Source: JAMXLO01 sp963818775
GTDB taxonomy: Bacteria; Pseudomonadota; Alphaproteobacteria; Acetobacterales; Acetobacteraceae
Assembly (NCBI GenBank): GCA_963818775.1
Contig: CAWFUF010000032.1
Coordinates: 62,001-126,000 of the forward strand
Length of the DNA stretch: 64,000 nt
Reading direction: 5' to 3'
The translations under genes and the position numbers were made by a program. Shown here piece after piece: positions 33,612 to 41,818 of the stretch; the first letter of the stretch is position 1; the number at the start of each line of letters is the position of its first letter. Under the pieces are notes generated by a model. The model did not search any database. It was not told where the DNA came from and saw nothing but the letters and a program-made list of their open reading frames with translations.

Positions 33612-34451
33612 ATGGAGGACACGGCCATGGCGGACGGCAAGAAGATCGCGATCGTGACAGGCGCGGCGAGCGGCATCGGCCGCGCAATGACGCTCGGGCT
33701 GTTGGGCGCCGGCGTCGATGTGGCTGCGGTGGATCGCAACGAGGCCGGCCTCGCTGCGCTGGCGGCGACCGTTCACGACAAGGCGGGAACCATGCAGACC
33801 ATTCCCGCCGACCTCGCGCGGCCGGACGCGTTCGATGCGATCGTCTCCGCCGTGCTGAGCCGCTTCGACCGGATCGACGTGCTGGTGAACAACGCGGGCA
33901 TCGGCCAGTCTTCGATCAAGCCGGACCAGCGGCGTAATCCGCTGCGCTTGTGGGAGATCACGCCCGAGCAGTGGCAGCGCTTCCTGGCGGTGAACGCCAC
34001 CGGGCCGATCCTGATGGCGCGCGCGGTGGTGCCGCACATGCTGGCAGCGGGCTCGGGGCGCGTGATCACCGTCACCACCAGCCTGGGTACGATGGTGCGC
34101 GAGGGCTACCTGCTGTACGGCGCGAGCAAGGCCGCGGCCGAGGCGGCCATGGCGGTGCTAGCGGCGGACCTGAAGGGCAGCGGCGTCACCTCGAACGTGT
34201 TGGTGCCGGGCGGCGTGACGAATACCGCGATCGTGGGCGACGAGGCGGGCGATCGCGCGCGAATGCTGCAGCCGGAGATCATGGTGCCGCCGCTGCTGTG
34301 GCTGATCTCGGACGCGGCGGCTTCCGTGACGGCGCGGCGGTTCGTGGCGATGGACTGGGATGCGTCACTGTCGGGCGAGCAGGCAGCGGAAAAGGCGGGC
34401 GTGCCGATCGCGTGGCTAGGCATCGCGCGGATGCCGGTGGAGCCGGGGTAA
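33612..34451 (+). CDS. Short-chain dehydrogenase/reductase
   Basis: 279 residues, classical SDR. NAD(P)-binding TGAASGIGR, structural NNAG, and catalytic YGASK (Tyr and Lys) are present; Asp39 in VAAVDRNE suggests NAD(H). The ATG at 33612 has GTATGGAGG around it; an ATG at 33627 starts the conserved part. Substrate cannot be read from the sequence. It stands alone between a kinase gene and a Usp gene. Confidence 0.9.
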   Translation: MEDTAMADGKKIAIVTGAASGIGRAMTLGLLGAGVDVAAVDRNEAGLAALAATVHDKAGTMQTIPADLARPDAFDAIVSAVLSRFDRIDVLVNNAGIGQSSIKPDQRRNPLRLWEITPEQWQRFLAVNATGPILMARAVVPHMLAAGSGRVITVTTSLGTMVREGYLLYGASKAAAEAAMAVLAADLKGSGVTSNVLVPGGVTNTAIVGDEAGDRARMLQPEIMVPPLLWLISDAAASVTARRFVAMDWDASLSGEQAAEKAGVPIAWLGIARMPVEPG

Positions 34452-34457
34452 CACTGC

Positions 34458-34847
34458 TCAGCGAACGATCAGCACCGGGCAAAACGCCGTATCGAGGACG
34501 CACCTTGCGACGCTGCCGAGGAGCATCTGGGCAAGCCGGTTATGGCCACGGTGACCTATGACTGTCAGATCGATGGCATGAACGTTCGCCGATGCGACGA
34601 TCTGCGCAGCGGGCGCGCCGGTACGAACCTCGCAAGTGATTGCGACGCCGCTCTCACTGGCTAGCCGATTGTTGAACGATGCCAGTTCAGCGCGCGCCGC
34701 TTCAAGAATCACGATTCCTGGCGGCTCAGGCTTGTATTTATGCTGAAGGAACTCAGCGATGCCTTGTTGGGTGCCCTCCGTCCCAGTCAACGCCAATCCG
34801 ATCGCGGAGGCCGCTGTGAGTGTTCTGAATTCGTAGGAGTTCTCCAT
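34458..34847 (-). CDS. Universal-stress-protein-like protein with atypical N-terminus
   Basis: 129 residues. The C-terminal half is typical of UspA: TVIGHRGHNRLAQMLLGSVARCVL (nucleotide-binding G-x2-G-x9-G-S pattern), then CPVLIVR. The usual N-terminal strand with a DGS-type motif is missing. A consensus-like FNR/FixK box (34897-34910) lies 50-63 bases upstream of the ATG, a class II position if transcription starts near 34862, so the gene is probably oxygen-regulated and expressed. Confidence 0.75.
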   Translation of the reverse strand: MENSYEFRTLTAASAIGLALTGTEGTQQGIAEFLQHKYKPEPPGIVILEAARAELASFNNRLASESGVAITCEVRTGAPAAQIVASANVHAIDLTVIGHRGHNRLAQMLLGSVARCVLDTAFCPVLIVR

Positions 34848-34896
34848 AAGTCACCAAGTCGCTAAGTTCTTATGGCGCCGGCTCAAGCGGCTGACA

Positions 34897-34910
34897 TTGA
34901 TCTGGATCAG
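34897..34910 (-). promoter_or_regulatory. FNR/FixK-type box before the Usp gene
   Basis: TTGATCTGGATCAG matches TTGAT-N4-ATCAA at 9 of 10 defined bases. Its centre is about 56 bases upstream of the minus-strand ATG. With the site at -41.5, transcription would begin near 34862, and CATAAG at about 34874-34869 would serve as the -10. Confidence 0.65.
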
Positions 34911-34938
34911 ATCATGCCCGATGGATGCGCCGGTCGAA

Positions 34939-36444
34939 TCAGCGCCTTGCGAGCAGCGCGGCGGCCTCGTCGCGCAGCGCTGCGCGTGAGGTGTCGTCGG
35001 TGTAGAACATGTGGCCACCCGGGTGGACCGATAGATTTATTCGTGAGGCAATGTCTATTTTCGGCAGCTGGTCGAGCAGCAACTGCGTGCCGAAATACGG
35101 CGTGATCAGATCGAACAGGCCGTGCATGATCAGCACCGAAACACGCGGATCCAGCGCCAACGCGGTACGCATGGCATCCACCGACTGCGGCGAGTTCCAT
35201 ATGCCGCGACCCCAGTCCCATTGGTGGTTGGCCTCGGCGTTGCCCAACCGATAGTCGCTGTCCGGCCGCCAGTTAAGCTTGTTTTGGTAGATCTCGACCA
35301 TCGCACTGCTCACGGGGGCCTTCAGCGCTTCCAGCACAGGGTCGGGATAGTCGCTCATCGCCTCGAGCGGGAATGGATCGGCGCTGGTGACGGTCGCGTC
35401 GTAGATGCTGCCGACGCGGCCCTGCGCGCGATCCAGCTCGTGCAGGAACACGTCGCTGCTAAGCAGGCCGTGGTGGCGCCCTACCAGCGCGGGATCGAGG
35501 CCGGTGAGTTCGGCGACGCGCGCGCTGCGGCGGGCGATCGCATCCGCATCGCGCTCGCCCCGTATCGCGTCGAGCAGAAAATCCGTGACGGCGTAGCGTT
35601 CCACATCCGCGAGCCCGGTGCGCGTTACCGGCCCATGGGCGGCGCGCGCGGCGGCGGTCATCGCGGGCAGCCGCGTCGCATAGTAGAGCGGATCGAAAGC
35701 AGAGCTGCGGCCGCCGAAGTCGAGCGCCGGGGACACGAGCACCATCCCGGAGACGCCGGCTCCCTGAGTTGTGGCAAGCTCGCGAGCCAGGCGAGGGACG
35801 CGGAAGCCGCCGTAGCTTTCACCGAGCAGGTATTTTGGTGAGACATCGCGGTCGAACCGGTCGAGCCAGCGGCGGACCGCCTCGGCGAGGTACTCTATGT
35901 CGCCGGCGACCGACCAGAGCCTGCGCCTCGCGTCATGATCGCGCGCCAGCACGCGGGAATAGCCGGTGCCGGCCGGGTCGATGAATACAAGGTCGGTGAA
36001 GTCGAGCCAGGTCTCAGCGTTGGGCATCGGTTCGGGGGATGACGACGGACCGGCGGCATCGCCGTTGAGCGCAATGCGCCATGGTCCGACGGCGCCGACA
36101 TTGAGCCACGCGGAGGCGAAGCCGGGGCCGCCGTTGAACGCGAAGGTGACGGGGCGACGGGCCCTGTCGGCACCTGGCAACTGGTAGGCGACGAAGGCGA
36201 GGTCCGCGCCGGTGAGGCGAATGGCGCCGGCGGTCGCATCGAAGTGCAGGGTGTGGCCGGGCAGGTCGATCGCGTGGTGCGTGGTCACGTCGGCCGGGAG
36301 CCGGCGAGGTTCGTCCTCCGGCTTTGAGTCCGGCGGCGGCGGTTTGGGGCTGGAGTTCTGCGCGACGGCGATTTGGTCGCCGCCGAGCCAGGCGATGCCG
36401 GCGAGCGAGAGCGCGCGTCGCCGGTCGATTGCGGTGGTGATCAT
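34939..36444 (-). CDS. Serine carboxypeptidase-like protein (peptidase S10)
   Basis: 501 residues with an N-terminal export signal (twin Arg in IDRRRALSLAGIAWLGG). The alpha/beta-hydrolase core carries the nucleophile in LLGESYGGFRVP, an oxyanion motif in FNGGPGFASAW, the acid in MHGLFDLITPYFG, and His in HPGGHMFY. Members of this bacterial S10 group are periplasmic or extracellular carboxypeptidases. The Pro-rich stretch after the signal (KPPPPDSKPEDEPRR) is a linker. Confidence 0.9.
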   Translation of the reverse strand: MITTAIDRRRALSLAGIAWLGGDQIAVAQNSSPKPPPPDSKPEDEPRRLPADVTTHHAIDLPGHTLHFDATAGAIRLTGADLAFVAYQLPGADRARRPVTFAFNGGPGFASAWLNVGAVGPWRIALNGDAAGPSSSPEPMPNAETWLDFTDLVFIDPAGTGYSRVLARDHDARRRLWSVAGDIEYLAEAVRRWLDRFDRDVSPKYLLGESYGGFRVPRLARELATTQGAGVSGMVLVSPALDFGGRSSAFDPLYYATRLPAMTAAARAAHGPVTRTGLADVERYAVTDFLLDAIRGERDADAIARRSARVAELTGLDPALVGRHHGLLSSDVFLHELDRAQGRVGSIYDATVTSADPFPLEAMSDYPDPVLEALKAPVSSAMVEIYQNKLNWRPDSDYRLGNAEANHQWDWGRGIWNSPQSVDAMRTALALDPRVSVLIMHGLFDLITPYFGTQLLLDQLPKIDIASRINLSVHPGGHMFYTDDTSRAALRDEAAALLARR

Positions 36445-36758
36445 TGGGGGTGCTGATCCATGTGGCTGTCGGACCTCAATTTCGCTGGCGGTTCATACCA
36501 CTTGGGATGCGAGGCGCCGGGGGCGATGTGGTCCAGGGCGCATAGATGGGGCCGGTGCCGCTGACTGCTCTCCCGGGGTGAGCCGCGGCATAACGCCCGG
36601 CCTCGCTGTGGAGTCGGGCGGTTTCGATCACGTGTGCGTCGGCGCTGACGACCGCCGGGTAGCCTGATCTCGCGTTGGCCGGGAGCAGAGTGGCGACTGC
36701 ATGGAAGGGTTGCGCGCCGACTAATTCAAACTTACGGCCACGTTCGGCCGAGATCGCG
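36445..36758. other. Non-coding or decayed spacer
   Basis: Between the S10 peptidase start and the MFS remnant. One minus-strand frame stays open here, continuing from the shifted MFS frame, but its protein resembles nothing I recognise. I see no promoter, repeat or RNA gene. Confidence 0.5.
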
Positions 36759-37226
36759 CTACAGAAAGGCGGTGGCGACGGAACCCACCATGCCGGCGAG
36801 CCCGCGAGTGCGACGCCGAACATGAGCGCGCCGACAAAACCACCGCCAAACCGCATGCAGGAATAAAGCGCCATCGTCGCGCCCAATTGGCGCGGAGCGG
36901 CCACGACAAGCATGCCCGAAGTGAGATTGGAGAAGTTTCCCTGGGCAAATGATACCTGCGATCAACGCCAACCACACAACGGTGCCGTAAGGCAACTCCG
37001 GGACGAGACCGAACAGGCAGTTCACCAGCATGTAGCCCGCGAGCACCATTCCGGCGAGCCAGCCGCCTTGCGCGTTGCTCAAGGACCAGTCGTCGATGAA
37101 CTGCGGCAGCAGCGCGGGCACGATCGAATAGCCTGCCAAGCCGAGGGTCTCGGCTGCGCAGACCGCGGCGACCACACCGGTCGAAACTCCAGCGGGGCCC
37201 GGGTGAGCTCTATCCAATCGATACAA
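36759..37226 (-). pseudogene. MFS transporter remnant
   Basis: The 5' part encodes a normal MFS start (AETLGLAGYSIVPALLPQFI, then LSNAQGGWLAGMVLAGYMLV, helices 1-2). At about 36950 the reading frame changes: a neighbouring frame continues with hydrophobic MFS-like sequence (MALYSCMRFGGGFVGALMF) and then ends. The protein would be under 160 residues against about 400 for the family, so the gene has both a frameshift and a large loss of its middle and end. Confidence 0.75.
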
Positions 37227-37448
37227 TGTGCCGCTTGGGACCCAGGGCGATGCGCTTGCTTAGCCTGAGAAAGACCGGCACGCCATCCAATGCCGACTAA
37301 CCCGCTGCCTGTGGGGGAGAGAGCGAGAAGCGATCGCCACAGCGCGAAACAGCGTCTCGGCAAGCGGAGACCCGTTCAGGCTGTGGCGATTGGGGGGCGA
37401 GGCGCTGAGAGACGCAGAGGCAGCGCCGATCAGCCCAAGATCAGAAGC
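37227..37448. other. Spacer without recognisable features
   Basis: Between the MFS remnant and the OmpA-like gene stop. Short open frames exist but none looks like a protein. No hairpin with a T-run was seen. Confidence 0.4.
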
Positions 37449-37988
37449 TCAGCCGTTCGACCCGACCAGTGACAACTCGACGCGCCGATTTTGCGCCCGT
37501 CCCTGCGATGTGTCGTTTGCGGCAACAGGGCTTGCGTCACCAAATCCCTGGGCTGAGACGAGATCAGGCTTCACGCCTTGCGAGATGAGATACTGCATCA
37601 CGGCGTCGGCACGCTTTTGTGATAGCTCTTGGTTCGAGGTGACACCCTCGCGCCGCAGTGCCTCACCGATCGGAGCATTATCGGTATAGCCACTCACCCT
37701 GAGGTGGTTCTGCTGCGTCGGCGCCAGTTTCTTCGCCAGGTTGGCAATGACCTGCTGCCCCTGCGGGCGCATCTGCCAGCTTCCCGGCGCGAACAGCAAG
37801 TCGCTGTTGACGGTGTACTTGATCGCCCCCTGCAGTCGGCTGATCTCCTGCTGGGAGGTGGCAAGCTGCTGTTGAAGCTGCTGATTCTGTGACTGGAGTT
37901 TGTCGTAGTCGCTCTGCCAGACGACGCATCCCGTCAGCATTGTGGTCGAGAGCAGCGAGACAGCGATCAGGCGATACTTGCTGGTCAT
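37449..37988 (-). CDS. OmpA-family lipoprotein
   Basis: 179 residues. The start is the ATG at 37988, preceded by GGGGAA; it gives a lipoprotein signal ending in the lipobox LTGC (Cys21). A Gln-rich coiled coil follows (about 28-55, QSQNQQLQQQLATSQQ). Then comes an OmpA C-terminal peptidoglycan-binding domain (VSGYTDNAPIG, LSQKRADAVMQYLISQGV, GRAQNRRVELSL). It should tether outer membrane to cell wall. A perfect FNR/FixK box lies 87-100 bases upstream. Confidence 0.9.
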   Translation of the reverse strand: MTSKYRLIAVSLLSTTMLTGCVVWQSDYDKLQSQNQQLQQQLATSQQEISRLQGAIKYTVNSDLLFAPGSWQMRPQGQQVIANLAKKLAPTQQNHLRVSGYTDNAPIGEALRREGVTSNQELSQKRADAVMQYLISQGVKPDLVSAQGFGDASPVAANDTSQGRAQNRRVELSLVGSNG

Positions 37989-38074
37989 AAAATGTTCCCC
38001 GGCTGTGTTTCTGAGAGTCGGAACGGAAGCGTCCCCGTTCACGCCTTTGGTAGGCAGCTTCCCGCGTCTTGCCA

Positions 38075-38088
38075 TTGATCTAGATCAA
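38075..38088. promoter_or_regulatory. Perfect FNR/FixK box
   Basis: TTGATCTAGATCAA is a fully symmetric match to TTGAT-N4-ATCAA. It lies between the divergent OmpA-like gene (ATG 37988, minus) and the small gene at 38231 (plus), so it could act on either. A class II arrangement towards OmpA would place the start of transcription near 38040. Confidence 0.75.
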
Positions 38089-38230
38089 CCTGACGGACTG
38101 GCTGACTTTCGAGGTAGTGGCTGCGATGGGCAACGCTCGGTGGCTTCGACTACGGACCGGAACTCCGCGCCTGAGCTTTGACAACTCGTTCAGGCTTTAC
38201 TACGATGCATTATAGCAACGGGTTCGGGCG

Positions 38231-38539
38231 ATGTTCACTGCGCTGCTGATTATAGCTCATAGCGCCCTCGTGCAACCGGGGATCACTGCCGTCGCGTACA
38301 TGGCCCCGGAGGAGTTCCTCGCCTTGGATTGTAGCCGTACTCATAATCCGCCCATGTGTCAGACAGTGCAGGCGGTCCTGCACGCGCTCACCCGCCATCC
38401 CGGCCAACCAATCGAGGTCCGAATCAGCAAATGCGCCCAAGCTATTGCAGTCGTGACGGATGCTGTTGATGTTGGAACTGAACACGCCAATGCGGCAGAC
38501 ACCTGCCGGAAGGTAGCCAGCGCCTTCAATCTGCAATGA
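38231..38539 (+). CDS. Small hypothetical protein, possibly exported
   Basis: 102 residues with a hydrophobic N-terminus (MFTALLIIAHSALVQP) that could be a weak signal peptide, and four Cys (CSRTHNPPMC, SKC, DTC) suited to disulfides. The ribosome-binding site is weak. It sits 143 bases downstream of the perfect FNR box and converges with the permease gene. I do not recognise it; it may not be a real gene. Confidence 0.45.
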   Translation: MFTALLIIAHSALVQPGITAVAYMAPEEFLALDCSRTHNPPMCQTVQAVLHALTRHPGQPIEVRISKCAQAIAVVTDAVDVGTEHANAADTCRKVASAFNLQ

Positions 38540-38543
38540 TGCG

Positions 38544-39761
38544 TCAGCGCGTGGCGTCCTGGTCGGGAGGATAGCGCCGAAGCAACGCCAGCATCAGGCC
38601 CATCGATGGCAGGGCGGCGAACATGCAGAGCGCATAGAACGCTACCCAACCTACCTGCGCAGCCAGCACACCCGAGGCGCCGCCGATCGTGTGCACCGAG
38701 ATCAGCGCGAGGGACGACAGCAACGCATAGTGCGTGGCGGTGAACTCGCGCGAGCAGAGACCGGACAGGTAGGTGATGAACGCCGCGTCGGCCATGCCCT
38801 GGGCGAACGCCTCGGTGGTTACCGTCGCGTAGAGCACATGGTGCTCGCCTGTCGACACGGCGAGCAGCAGATACATCGCCATGGCGAAGGTCTGAGCCCA
38901 GCCGGTGCGCAGCAGCGCGCGGCCGGTGCCGAGACGCGCCACCAGCCAGCCGCCAAGTGCGATGCCGGCGAGGGTGCCGCCCAACGAGAACCAGCCTGTC
39001 GCCGCGATCGCCTCGCGCGAGAAACCGAGCGCGCGATAAAAGGGCGCGGTCATGATGCCGGCCATCGCCTCGCCCAGCTTGAACAGTGCGACGAAGGCGA
39101 GGATCAGCGCGGCGCCGCGGCGGGCGAGGAAGTCGCGGAGCGGCGCAACTACCGCGTGGGCGAGGCGCGAGCCGAAGCGGGTTGCGACGAGGAGGCGCTC
39201 GGCTGGTGGCGGTTCCGGCGCCAGCAGCGTGACGATCAGCCCGCAGGCAATGAGCGCCGTCACGCCGAGCAGCGCGACATGCCAGCCGACGACGCCGACA
39301 GCGGAGATCACACCGGTGGTGGCTATCAGCAGCGCGACGCGATAGCCCCAGATGTAGGCGGCCATCGCCGCGCCCTGGCGGTGCTGGGCAAAGGACTCGA
39401 TGCGCCAGGCGTCCACCACGATGTCCTGGCTGGCGGAGAGGAATGCGACGAGGGCGGCGAGGGCGAGGGAAACGAATGGCAGGCGGGCCGGGTCGGACAG
39501 CGCCAGCAGAGCGGCGGCGACAGTTAACGCTGGCTGGATCGTGGCCAGCCAGCCGCGGCGACGGCCGAGGCGGCGCAGCGGGCCCGGAGGCGAGGCATTG
39601 TCGAGGATCGGCGACCAGAGGAACTTCAGGGAATAGGCGAGGCCGATGTTCGCAGTCAGACCGATCAGCCCGAGGGAGACGCCGCCTTCAGAGAGCCACA
39701 GGCGGAGGGTGAAGCCGGACAGAGGGAGGGGGAGGGCGGCGACGAAGCCGTAGGCGGTCAT
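38544..39761 (-). CDS. ampG: AmpG-like MFS permease
   Basis: 405 residues and about twelve transmembrane segments. It starts MTAYGFVAALPLPLSG; the acidic helix-loop SQDIVVDAWRIE and GRRRGWLATIQ are AmpG-type motifs. AmpG imports anhydro-muropeptides for cell-wall recycling and beta-lactamase signalling. An in-frame upstream extension exists but runs through a dispersed palindrome and into the acetyltransferase gene, so I chose the internal ATG at 39761. The native start may be a few codons upstream. Confidence 0.82.
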   Translation of the reverse strand: MTAYGFVAALPLPLSGFTLRLWLSEGGVSLGLIGLTANIGLAYSLKFLWSPILDNASPPGPLRRLGRRRGWLATIQPALTVAAALLALSDPARLPFVSLALAALVAFLSASQDIVVDAWRIESFAQHRQGAAMAAYIWGYRVALLIATTGVISAVGVVGWHVALLGVTALIACGLIVTLLAPEPPPAERLLVATRFGSRLAHAVVAPLRDFLARRGAALILAFVALFKLGEAMAGIMTAPFYRALGFSREAIAATGWFSLGGTLAGIALGGWLVARLGTGRALLRTGWAQTFAMAMYLLLAVSTGEHHVLYATVTTEAFAQGMADAAFITYLSGLCSREFTATHYALLSSLALISVHTIGGASGVLAAQVGWVAFYALCMFAALPSMGLMLALLRRYPPDQDATR

Positions 39762-39805
39762 GAGCCAGAGGGCAGGATTGGGCCCGCTTTCCCCGCTTCC
39801 CCCGG

Positions 39806-39827
39806 CCCCTTCCCGCGAGGGGAGGGG
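39806..39827. repeat. GC-rich palindrome (CTCCCGC-AGGGGAG family)
   Basis: CCCCTTCCCGCGAGGGGAGG lies between the permease and acetyltransferase genes. It shares the TCCCGCRAGGGGAGG core with copies at 48001-48021 and 63584-63600. Confidence 0.65.
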
Positions 39828-39843
39828 GAGAAGTTGGGCGGAC

Positions 39844-40359
39844 TTAAGGGACGTCGGCGTCACCTTGGCCCAGGGATCGCTGCATCGACACCACATCCAG
39901 CCAGCGGCCGAACTTCACGCCGACCGCTCGTAAAGTGCCGACCATCTGAAAGCCAAGGCTCGCATGCACGCCAATTGAGCCGGTGTTCTCGGAATCGCCG
40001 ATTACCGCGATCATCTGGCGCATGCCGCGCGCGGTGGCGTCGTCGATCAGTCGCACCACCAGCGCCTTGCCGACGCCCTGGCCGCGCACGTCCTCGCGCA
40101 CATACACGCTGTCCTCGACGCAGAACCGGTACGCCGAGCGGTCGCGGAACTGCGTGTAGTACGCATACCCGAGCACCCCGGTCGCGTCGGTGGCCACGAG
40201 CCACGACCAACCATGCTCGACGACCTCGGCGAACCGGTCCGCCATCTCCTCGACCGACGGCGGCTGTTCCTCGAACGTCCCGGTGCCGGTCAGAACATGA
40301 TACGCGTAGATCGACTGGATCTCCGGGATGTCCGTCTCGGTCGCCGGCCTTATCTCCAT
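39844..40359 (-). CDS. GNAT acetyltransferase, phosphinothricin-type
   Basis: 171 residues. It opens MEIRPATETDIPEIQSIYAYHV, the PAT-family N-terminus, with acetyl-CoA loop VREDVRGQGVGKAL and later IGVHASLGFQMVGTL. Start ATG at 40359 follows GGCGGGACA. Such enzymes N-acetylate small amines such as phosphinothricin, methionine sulfone or sulfoximine; the native substrate is unknown. It lies 19 bases downstream of the amidase gene and is probably co-transcribed with it. Confidence 0.9.
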   Translation of the reverse strand: MEIRPATETDIPEIQSIYAYHVLTGTGTFEEQPPSVEEMADRFAEVVEHGWSWLVATDATGVLGYAYYTQFRDRSAYRFCVEDSVYVREDVRGQGVGKALVVRLIDDATARGMRQMIAVIGDSENTGSIGVHASLGFQMVGTLRAVGVKFGRWLDVVSMQRSLGQGDADVP

Positions 40360-40378
40360 CGTGTCCCGCCTTTTCCGT

Positions 40379-41572
40379 TCAGACCGGCAGTCCAAGCACG
40401 TTCGCGGCATCGCAGGCAAACGTCAGCAGTCCTTGATCAAGCCCTGGGCCCGCTACCAGCGAAATCCCGACCGGCGCGCCGTTCACTGTGCCGGCCGGCA
40501 GCGTCACTTCGGGCAGTCCGCAAAGCCCGGCGATTGCCGTCACCCCTATCGTTGCCTGCCGGATCAGATTCTGCTCTGCCGGGCTGGCGGTGAGCAATGG
40601 CGCCGCGCAGGGACTGGTGGGGTAGACCAGGACAGCACCACCGGCGAGCACCGGGCGGACCCGGGCCTGCAAAACGCGTCGGAATGCGCGCCCTGGCCCT
40701 GCGACGGCCGCGTCGGTCGCCTTGGCGGCGGCGAAGCGCTCGCCGATGCCGGGGCCGAACTGCGGCTTCGCCGCCTCGACCCAGCCGCCCAGACAGGCCC
40801 AGGCCTCCTCCGCCTGCACGGTGCGGAAATGATCGAAGACGCTGTCGATCCCCTCGGGGACCAGGCGAATACCGACGGCCCTGCCGCGCAATTTCTCCAA
40901 CTTCTCCAGGGCGGGGCGAAGCGCCTCGGCCACCTCCGGCTGCGCGTTGACCCAGGCCTCCTCGAGCCGCAGCAAAGGGCCGCCCATCGACTGACGTCCG
41001 CTCGGCAGCAGCACGTCTCCGACCTCGGCCAGCAACGATGCGCTGCGGGCGAACCAGCCACAGGTGTCGAAGCTCGGCGCCAGTGGGCAGGCGCCAGCGA
41101 GGCTGACCGACCCATGGCTGGGACGGATGCCGAACAGGCCGCAATAACTCGCGGGGATGCGCACCGAGCCGCCGGTGTCGGAGCCGAGGGCAAAGTCGAC
41201 CAAGCTGGCGGCGACCGCGGCGGCCGAGCCACAACTCGACCCGCCAGGAAAGCGGTTTGGACAATTCGGGTTGATCGGGGTGCCCTGCCAGACATTCTCG
41301 CCGGTCAGACCGAAGGCCAACTCCATGGTCTTGGTCTTGCCGACGAGCCTGGCGCCCGCCTGAAGAAGCGTCGTCACAACGGGGGCGGTTGCAATCGCCT
41401 TCGGGTGGGTTTCTGCCCAACGCGGGTTGCCGTAGGTAGTCACGCTTCCCGCGATGTCGAACAGGTCCTTCACGGCGAAGTTGAGGCCGGAGAGCCGGCC
41501 GCTACTCAGGGGCTGGCGCTCCAGGCGCGGCCCGGGCACGAAGGCTCCCACCGTGTCGTCCAGTGCGACCAT
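40379..41572 (-). CDS. Amidase-signature hydrolase
   Basis: 397 residues. The Ser-cisSer-Lys triad is present: Lys in NFAVKDLFDIAG, Ser in FPGGSSCGSAAAVAA, Ser nucleophile in GSDTGGSVRIPAS. I chose the ATG at 41572 (MVALDDTVGAF) because AAGGA lies 8 bases before it; an ATG at 41602 is possible. It hydrolyses an amide, substrate unknown; it is not GatA by context. It pairs with the acetyltransferase gene. Confidence 0.9.
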   Translation of the reverse strand: MVALDDTVGAFVPGPRLERQPLSSGRLSGLNFAVKDLFDIAGSVTTYGNPRWAETHPKAIATAPVVTTLLQAGARLVGKTKTMELAFGLTGENVWQGTPINPNCPNRFPGGSSCGSAAAVAASLVDFALGSDTGGSVRIPASYCGLFGIRPSHGSVSLAGACPLAPSFDTCGWFARSASLLAEVGDVLLPSGRQSMGGPLLRLEEAWVNAQPEVAEALRPALEKLEKLRGRAVGIRLVPEGIDSVFDHFRTVQAEEAWACLGGWVEAAKPQFGPGIGERFAAAKATDAAVAGPGRAFRRVLQARVRPVLAGGAVLVYPTSPCAAPLLTASPAEQNLIRQATIGVTAIAGLCGLPEVTLPAGTVNGAPVGISLVAGPGLDQGLLTFACDAANVLGLPV

Positions 41573-41818
41573 TTGCTTTGTCCTTACCTCCGACTGTGGC
41601 ATAAGATTTCCCGCGGTCCGCGTCGGTTCATCGATACCCCGGCGCAAGGATTCGTTGGTAAATTGTACACTGAATGGGGCATACTCCCCAACGGCGTTTC
41701 TGCTGTCGCGACCAACTATAGTCGGCGGGAACCGTCGGGCTTGAGTGAGTCGGAAGCGGTCCGGCACGCATCAGGAAAACCGTCCGTGTATCGGACACGC
41801 CTCTGAGGGGGACTGCTC

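Noticed and set aside
39762..39896. A longer AmpG-like start at 39896
   Set aside because: It would run through a dispersed palindrome and overlap the end of the acetyltransferase gene, giving an N-terminus unlike the family.
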